Position numbers and translations under genes: made by a program
Part shown: positions 1 through 5,545 of the stretch, one piece after another
Numbering within the stretch: position 1 is the first letter of the stretch
Layout: every line of letters begins with the position of its first letter
Assembly (NCBI GenBank): GCA_031272575.1
Contig: JAISTO010000174.1
Location: 1 to 5,545, forward strand
From: Treponema sp.
GTDB lineage: Bacteria > Spirochaetota > Spirochaetia > Treponematales > Breznakiellaceae
Reading direction: 5' to 3'
DNA length: 5,545 bases
Notes under the pieces: model-generated
The model's database searches: none
What the model saw: the letters and a program-made list of their open reading frames with translations, nothing else
What the model was told of the DNA's origin: nothing

Positions 1-17
1 TTCATGTTTAACCCCAT
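1..17 (-). CDS. Start of a divergent gene, cut by the window edge
   Basis: Read on the minus strand, an AAGGAGG Shine-Dalgarno sequence (bases 32-26) stands 8 nt before an ATG at 17-15. The frame then stays open to the edge and reads M-G-L-N-M. A second in-frame ATG lies at 5-3. The ribosome site has near-ideal strength and spacing, and a TATAAT box sits about 28 nt upstream of the ATG. That combination is why I call a gene start rather than chance. Only five codons are visible, so nothing can be said about the product. The gene would be divergent from the UPF0210 gene and share its upstream region. Which of the two ATGs is used cannot be decided here, although the Shine-Dalgarno spacing favours the one at 17. 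Confidence 0.42.
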
Positions 18-44
18 TCGGGCGCCCTCCTTGTGGCACCCTTA

Positions 45-50
45 ATTATA
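45..50 (-). promoter_or_regulatory. Candidate -10 box (TATAAT) for the divergent gene
   Basis: Minus-strand bases 50-45 read TATAAT, a perfect -10 hexamer. Transcription would begin near base 38, leaving a leader of about 20 nt that contains the AAGGAGG site and then the ATG at 17. The spot is part of a 10-bp palindrome, AATTATAATT (44-53), so a TATAAT can also be read on the plus strand at 47-52. No good -35 hexamer is visible at 16-18 bp for either direction. It is an A/T island in an otherwise GC-rich region. Confidence 0.35.
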
Positions 51-55
51 ATTTG

Positions 56-111
56 GGTAACATTTTCAATTTGAGGCACTGGCCCTTTTCGGTAACATTT
101 TTCTTGAGGCA
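56..111. repeat. Imperfect direct repeat in the divergent intergenic region
   Basis: Copy 1 (56-78) and copy 2 (91-111) both start with GGTAACATTTT and end with TTGAGGCA. They differ only in the few bases between, CAAT versus TC or so. The copies begin 35 bp apart. A third partial match, TTGTGGCA, lies at 31-38, so a TTGWGGCA core occurs at 31, 71 and 104. The repeats lie between the -10 box of the leftward gene and the -35 box of the rightward gene, where an operator for a shared regulator would sit. That role is inference from position; the repeat itself is directly visible. Confidence 0.6.
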
Positions 112-121
112 TCGCGCCCAC

Positions 122-150
122 TTGACCGGCAGCCCGTTTCCGGTTACAGT
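122..150 (+). promoter_or_regulatory. Promoter of the UPF0210 gene, predicting a leaderless mRNA
   Basis: A -35 hexamer TTGACC (122-127, five of six consensus bases) is followed after exactly 17 bp by TACAGT (145-150, four of six bases of TATAAT). Six bases, ACCCCC, then separate the -10 from the ATG at 157, so the usual start site falls on the A of the ATG itself. No purine-rich Shine-Dalgarno sequence precedes the ATG, which agrees with a leaderless transcript. Confidence 0.5.
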
Positions 151-156
151 ACCCCC

Positions 157-1514
157 ATGCTCTTTACGGCCCGTGAAATAACCGAAACAATCGATATGTT
201 CCTGCGCTACAAACTGGACATACGCGCCATTACGCTGGGGGTGTCGCTCCTCGACTGCGCGGCGGAGGGGGGCGCGGAGGCGCGGCGCAGGATACGGGAA
301 AAACTGCTCCGCATGGCGGGCCCGCTCGTGCGGGTCGGCCGGGATATCGAAGTCGAGTACGGCGTCCCGATCATCAACAAACGGATAGCGGTAACCCCCA
401 TCGCGCTCGTCGCGGCCTCCTGCGGGGAGGCTGACTACAGCCCCTTCGCCCAAACGCTTGACGAGACGGCCAGGGAACTGGGCGTCGACTTCCTGGGGGG
501 CTTTTCCGCGCTCGTGCAGAAAGGCATCTCGGAGGCGGACCGCCGCCTGATCGCCTCAATCCCGCGGGCGCTCGCCTCGACGGAGCGGGTCTGCGCGTCC
601 GTCAACGTTGCCTCTACCCGCAGCGGCATCAACATGGACGCGGTGCGCCTTCTGGGGCAGACTATCCGCGACACCGCGGCCCTCAGCGCGGACGCGGATG
701 GAATCGGCTGCGCGAAACTGGTCGTGTTCTGCAACGCGCCTGAGGACAACCCCTTCATGGCCGGCGCTTTCCATGGCCCGGGCGAGGGTGAATGCTGTCT
801 CAACGTGGGGGTGTCTGGCCCCGGGGTCATCAAGGCCGCACTCGAGGCGCACCGGGGGGCCTCCTTCGACGAGATCGCGGAGGTCATCAAAAAAACCGCG
901 TTCAAGATTACCCGCATGGGGCAGTTGGTGGGGCAGGAGGCGGCGCGCCGCCTGGGGGTGCCCTTCGGCATACTCGACCTCTCCCTGGCCCCGACCCCGG
1001 CCGTGGGGGACTCGGTGGCGCGCATCCTGGAGGAACTGGGCCTCGAGACCGCCGGCACCCACGGCACGACCGCGGCCCTGGCCCTGCTCACCGACATGGT
1101 GAAAAAGGGCGGGGTGATGGCCTCGAGCGGGGTGGGGGGCTTTTCCGGCGCCTTCATCCCCGTCTCCGAGGACGAGGGTATGCGGGCGGCCGCGGCCTCT
1201 GGCGCCATCACCCTGGACAAACTCGAGGCCATGACCTGCGTGTGCTCCGTGGGCCTCGACATGATCGCCCTGCCGGGGGACACCCCCGCCTCCACAATCG
1301 CCGCCATCATCGCGGACGAGATGGCCATCGGCATGGTGAACGGCAAGACGACCGGCGTACGCCTTATCCCCGTGCCCGGCAAGCGCGCCGGCGACTGGGC
1401 CGAGTTCGGCGGCCTCCTCGGAGGCGCGCCCGTCATGCCCGTGCACCCCGCGGGGAGCGAGGCGTTCATCAGCCGGGGTGGGCGGATCCCGCCGGCGATT
1501 CACTCGTTTCGGAA

Positions 1515-1518
<4 letters not shown>
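157..1518 (+). CDS. PFL family / UPF0210 (DUF711) protein
   Basis: A 453-residue protein of the UPF0210 (DUF711, 'PFL family') group. These are soluble cytoplasmic proteins with a glycyl-radical-enzyme-like fold and no established reaction. Recognition is by overall likeness to the family: the N-terminal stretch near residues 20-33 (LDIRAITLGVSLLDC), VNKR-type segment at 72-78 (IINKRIA), DFLGGFSALVQKG (111-123), EDNPFMAGAFHG (196-207), FGILDLSLAPTPAVGDSVAR (270-289), GTHGTTAAL (300-308), GAFIPVSEDEGM (331-342) and the terminal FISRGGRIPPAIHSF (437-451). The length and both ends match the family, so the gene is complete and the ATG at 157 is well supported, although no Shine-Dalgarno site precedes it. 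No signal peptide or membrane segment is evident. In many bacteria a small ACT-domain gene stands directly upstream of this family; here it does not. The stop codon overlaps that of the convergent mutS2. Substrate and reaction are unknown. Confidence 0.96.
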
Positions 1519-3961
<2,443 letters not shown>

Positions 3962-3965
<4 letters not shown>

Positions 3966-4765
3966 ACCGCGGCGCGAAGTTTTTCCTCGACCTCTTCCAG
4001 TTTTTTATGCAGCGCGTCGATAGTGCGCTCGAGACGGGCCTTCTCTTTGTGCAGCGCCTCGACCGGGTCTTCGGCGGGCTGCTTCTTCGCCTTTACCATC
4101 ATGCGCACCTTGTCCGGGCTGTCCCCTTCCAGAAACGCCGCCTCGGCCGCCTTGCGCTCGTCCTCGTCCCGAATAGACGCGAGAAACTGCATATTGCTCG
4201 GGCCGGGCCGGGGGTCCAGGTTGAATTGCTTCGCCCGCATCGCGAGGGTCGCGGTCGCGCGGGGTATGCAGAGGCTGCGATCGAGGTAATCCTCGAAACG
4301 CCCGCCCGCGGCCTCGCAGAGTTGCCGCGCCTTCATCAGATGCTCCCCCAGCGCGAGCAGTAACTCGCCGTTCTCGCGGAGGTACTTTTCGCGGATAAGC
4401 GCCGTCAGCGCGCTGAGCTCCCGCGACTCCTCGAAGACGTTCCGGTAGAGCCCCGCCGCGGCCGCCGCCTCGAGCAGCCGGTGCAGGATAGCCCGAAACT
4501 CCGCGGTGTGGGCGCGCGACGGCAGGGTCCCCCCCCGCGCGCACGCGTGAATGTGGTGCGCATACTCGTGCAGCGCCGTGTAAAAGAGGAGATTGTCCCC
4601 CCGCTCCCCGGCCTCGAAGTTCTTATTGTGAATGATAATCTCCCGCGTGTCGCACTTGTAAAGCCCGTTCACCTTCCGGCTCTTTTTGCCCGAAAACACC
4701 AGCGAAAAATCAAGCGCCGGCTCCTCGACCGCGAGCAGATTCATCTTTACCTGATCTTGATTCAT
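3962..4765 (-). CDS. HEYAHH zinc-metallopeptidase-like protein with C-terminal coiled coil
   Basis: A 267-residue protein I cannot assign to a named family. A zincin motif HEYAHH (residues 66-71) lies after a predicted helix, preceded by a beta-rich segment (REIIIHNKNF, 41-50). About 15 residues on, RAHTAEFRAILHRLL (85-99) resembles the third-ligand helix of SprT/WLM-type peptidases (H-x-x-E-F), making H66, H70 and H86 the likely zinc ligands and E67 the catalytic base. Residues 160-228 (DRSLCIPRATATLAMRAKQF, then a charged helical part) look like a helix-turn-helix followed by ParB-like helices; this is a weak resemblance. Residues 233-265 form a Lys/Glu-rich coiled coil. No signal peptide or membrane segment is seen, so it is probably cytoplasmic. 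The ATG at 4765 has no Shine-Dalgarno site. Met8 (4744-4742) has a weak AGG 5 nt upstream and is an alternative start. It is coupled to mutS2 by a 4-bp overlap, which hints at a shared DNA-related role. A G8 run on the coding strand (4536-4529) lies just past the HEYAHH codons. Confidence 0.88.
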
Positions 4766-4971
4766 GAAGACAGTATAACAAAAATGGGAGGGATTGGGAA
4801 GGGGGGAAATTCAACAACCAGCAGCCCTGTATCGTCTGTCTTGCCGCCCGCTTTCTTCGCCGCGCGTACCCTCTTGGGCCACGAGACACTCGTCCGCCGG
4901 TCGAAGAGCAGGCGGCCGAAGACCACAAGCCAGATGCGCTCGCAGCCCAGCGTTTCCATATCGCGGGCCAA
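4762..4971 (-). CDS. Possible small ORF (up to 69 codons) ahead of the metallopeptidase gene
   Basis: An open frame from TTG (4971-4969) or the in-frame ATG at 4959-4957 (codon 5) to a TGA that overlaps the next gene's ATG as ATGA. The first ~50 codons have the strong G/C third-position bias of the neighbouring genes, which favours coding. They give a plausible soluble sequence (ERIWLVVFGRLLFDRRTSVS, residues 12-31, then a basic stretch). The last ~15 codons are Pro- and hydrophobic-rich (PPFPIPPIF) and coincide with the downstream promoter, so this part may not be coding. I recognise no family. A GGAG abuts the TTG (too close) and is 12 nt from the ATG (rather far), following a G10 tract. 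It may be a genuine small gene, or the frame-disrupted 3' remnant of a longer gene whose upstream part lies in another frame across the poly-G. Confidence 0.33.
   Translation of the reverse strand: MARDMETLGCERIWLVVFGRLLFDRRTSVSWPKRVRAAKKAGGKTDDTGLLVVEFPPFPIPPIFVILSS
4772..4800 (-). promoter_or_regulatory. Extended -10 promoter for the metallopeptidase-mutS2 unit
   Basis: On the minus strand TTCCCA (4800-4795, four of six -35 bases) is followed after 17 bp by TATACT (4777-4772, five of six). A TG one base before the hexamer gives TGTTATACT, an extended -10. Six bases (GTCTTC) separate the -10 from the ATG at 4765, so transcription is predicted to start at or next to the A of the start codon. 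The site is an A/T-rich patch inside the last codons of the possible small ORF. Confidence 0.55.
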
Positions 4972-4973
4972 CT

Positions 4974-4983
4974 CCCCCCCCCC
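4974..4983 (-). repeat. Poly-G tract of ten residues
   Basis: Ten consecutive C on the plus strand, hence G10 in the sense direction of the downstream genes. It lies between the 5S terminator and the first start codons of the small ORF. Homopolymers of this length are prone to slipped-strand length change. A +1 (G11) or -2 (G8) change would join the upstream frame (codons for AIVCEDAA, beginning just after the terminator) to the small ORF frame. Confidence 0.9.
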
Positions 4984-5019
4984 GCAGCGTCTTCGCAGAC
5001 TATCGCCAAATAAAAAAAA

Positions 5020-5135
<116 letters not shown>

Positions 5136-5163
5136 CATAAAAAACTTATTTTGAAAGGGAAAA

Positions 5164-5186
5164 TCCGGCTGCTTCAAGCAGCCAGA
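5164..5186 (-). other. Stem-loop in the 23S-5S spacer
   Basis: On the minus strand TCTGGCTGC (5186-5178), loop TTGAA, GCAGCCGGA (5172-5164) forms a 9-bp stem with one G-U pair, followed by TTTT (5163-5160). It sits about 14 nt after the 23S 3' end and about 28 nt before 5S. The likely role is as a processing element of the rRNA precursor. The short T-run makes a partial terminator possible but weak, because 5S must still be transcribed beyond it. Confidence 0.6.
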
Positions 5187-5200
5187 CGGGAACGATAATA

Positions 5201-5545
5201 TGGTCAAGCCTCGCGGCAGATTAGTACTGGTCGGCTGAGTGCGTTACCACACTTAGACCTCCAGCCTATCAACCAGGTAGTCTTCCTGGTGCCTTTGGGG
5301 GGGTTAATCCCCCAGGGATGGTTAATCTTGAGGTGGGCTTCCCGCTTAGATGCCTTCAGCGGTTATCCCTTCCCGGCGTGGCTACCCAGCACGTGCCCTT
5401 GGCAGGACAACTGGTACACCAGAGGCCAGTCCATTTCGGTCCTCTCGTACTAAAAACAGCTCCTCTCAACCATCCAACGCCCATGGCAGATAGGGACCGA
5501 ACTGTCTCGCGACGTTCTGAACCCAGCTCACGTACCGCTTTAATT
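5201..5545 (-). rRNA. rrl: 23S ribosomal RNA, 3' portion (5' part beyond the window)
   Basis: About 345 nt of the 3' end of 23S rRNA on the minus strand. The right edge corresponds to roughly E. coli position 2560, so the segment starts late in domain V and includes all of domain VI. GGTACGTGAGCTGGGTTCAG (ending near 5518) and the following GAACGTCGCGAGACAG hold the peptidyl-transferase bases U2584/U2585 (5521/5520) and A2602 (5503), all conserved. The sarcin-ricin loop TAGTACGAGAGGACC is intact at 5452-5438. The 3' end is placed near 5201, after GGCTTGACCA, by likeness to the GGCTTAACC end of other 23S genes. The mature end may differ by a few bases. Confidence 0.97.

Noticed and set aside
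47..52. Plus-strand TATAAT as a second promoter for UPF0210
   Set aside because: It is the mirror reading of a palindrome and has no -35 at 16-18 bp. The leader it would make has no Shine-Dalgarno site before the ATG at 157.
46..453. 135-codon minus-strand frame covering the UPF0210 promoter and start
   Set aside because: It overlaps the conserved UPF0210 N-terminus and the repeat region, and ends in A/T-rich intergenic DNA (KKNVTEKGQCLKLKM). No family likeness.
435..1503. Long minus-strand open frames (344 and 315 codons) opposite the UPF0210 gene
   Set aside because: They are low-complexity, Arg/Pro/Ala-rich or His/Gly/Arg-rich products opposite a clearly conserved gene. In GC-rich DNA stops are rare in all frames, so these are shadows.
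5288..5325. GGGGGGG/CCCCC hairpin-like sequence resembling a terminator
   Set aside because: It lies inside 23S rRNA domain VI and is a normal helix of the ribosomal RNA.

Overview
The window is GC-rich bacterial chromosomal DNA. It has the 3' end of an rRNA operon on the right and housekeeping-type protein genes in the middle and left. I see no mobile element, CRISPR array or tRNA. The strong G/C third-position bias and the general look of the UPF0210 and MutS2 proteins suggest an anaerobic bacterium, possibly a high-GC spirochaete of the Treponema group. That is a weak inference; the 23S fragment would settle it.

Layout, left to right. Bases 1-156 are an intergenic region. The apparent start of a divergent minus-strand gene lies at the extreme left edge, with a good Shine-Dalgarno site. 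A 21-23 bp imperfect direct repeat and a well-formed promoter facing right follow. Bases 157-1518 (+) encode a full-length PFL/UPF0210 (DUF711) family protein. Its stop codon overlaps the stop codon of the convergent minus-strand gene mutS2 (1515-3965), which encodes a MutS2 ATPase with a C-terminal Smr domain. Upstream of mutS2, with a 4-bp ATGA overlap, is a gene (3962-4765) for a HEYAHH zinc-metallopeptidase-like protein with a C-terminal coiled coil. Its start in turn overlaps, again as ATGA, the stop of a possible 69-codon ORF (4762-4971). That ORF is preceded by a run of ten G on the coding strand. Further right, all on the minus strand, are the 5S rRNA with a terminator built into its 3' end, a 23S-5S spacer with a strong hairpin, and the last ~345 nt of 23S rRNA.

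Reading the minus strand 5'->3', the order is 23S - 5S - terminator - poly-G - small ORF - metallopeptidase - mutS2. The last three are joined by ATGA overlaps, so they look like a translationally coupled unit placed just after a ribosomal operon. UPF0210 converges on it from the other side.

The most notable non-genic signal is that both complete gene units (UPF0210 and metallopeptidase-mutS2) have a -35/-10 promoter with a 17-bp spacer. In both, the -10 ends exactly 6 nt before the ATG and no Shine-Dalgarno site is present, which predicts leaderless transcripts. Other points worth checking are the G10 tract, the 5S/terminator overlap, the altered LDLR motif in the MutS2 Smr domain, and the uncharacterised metallopeptidase-like partner of MutS2.
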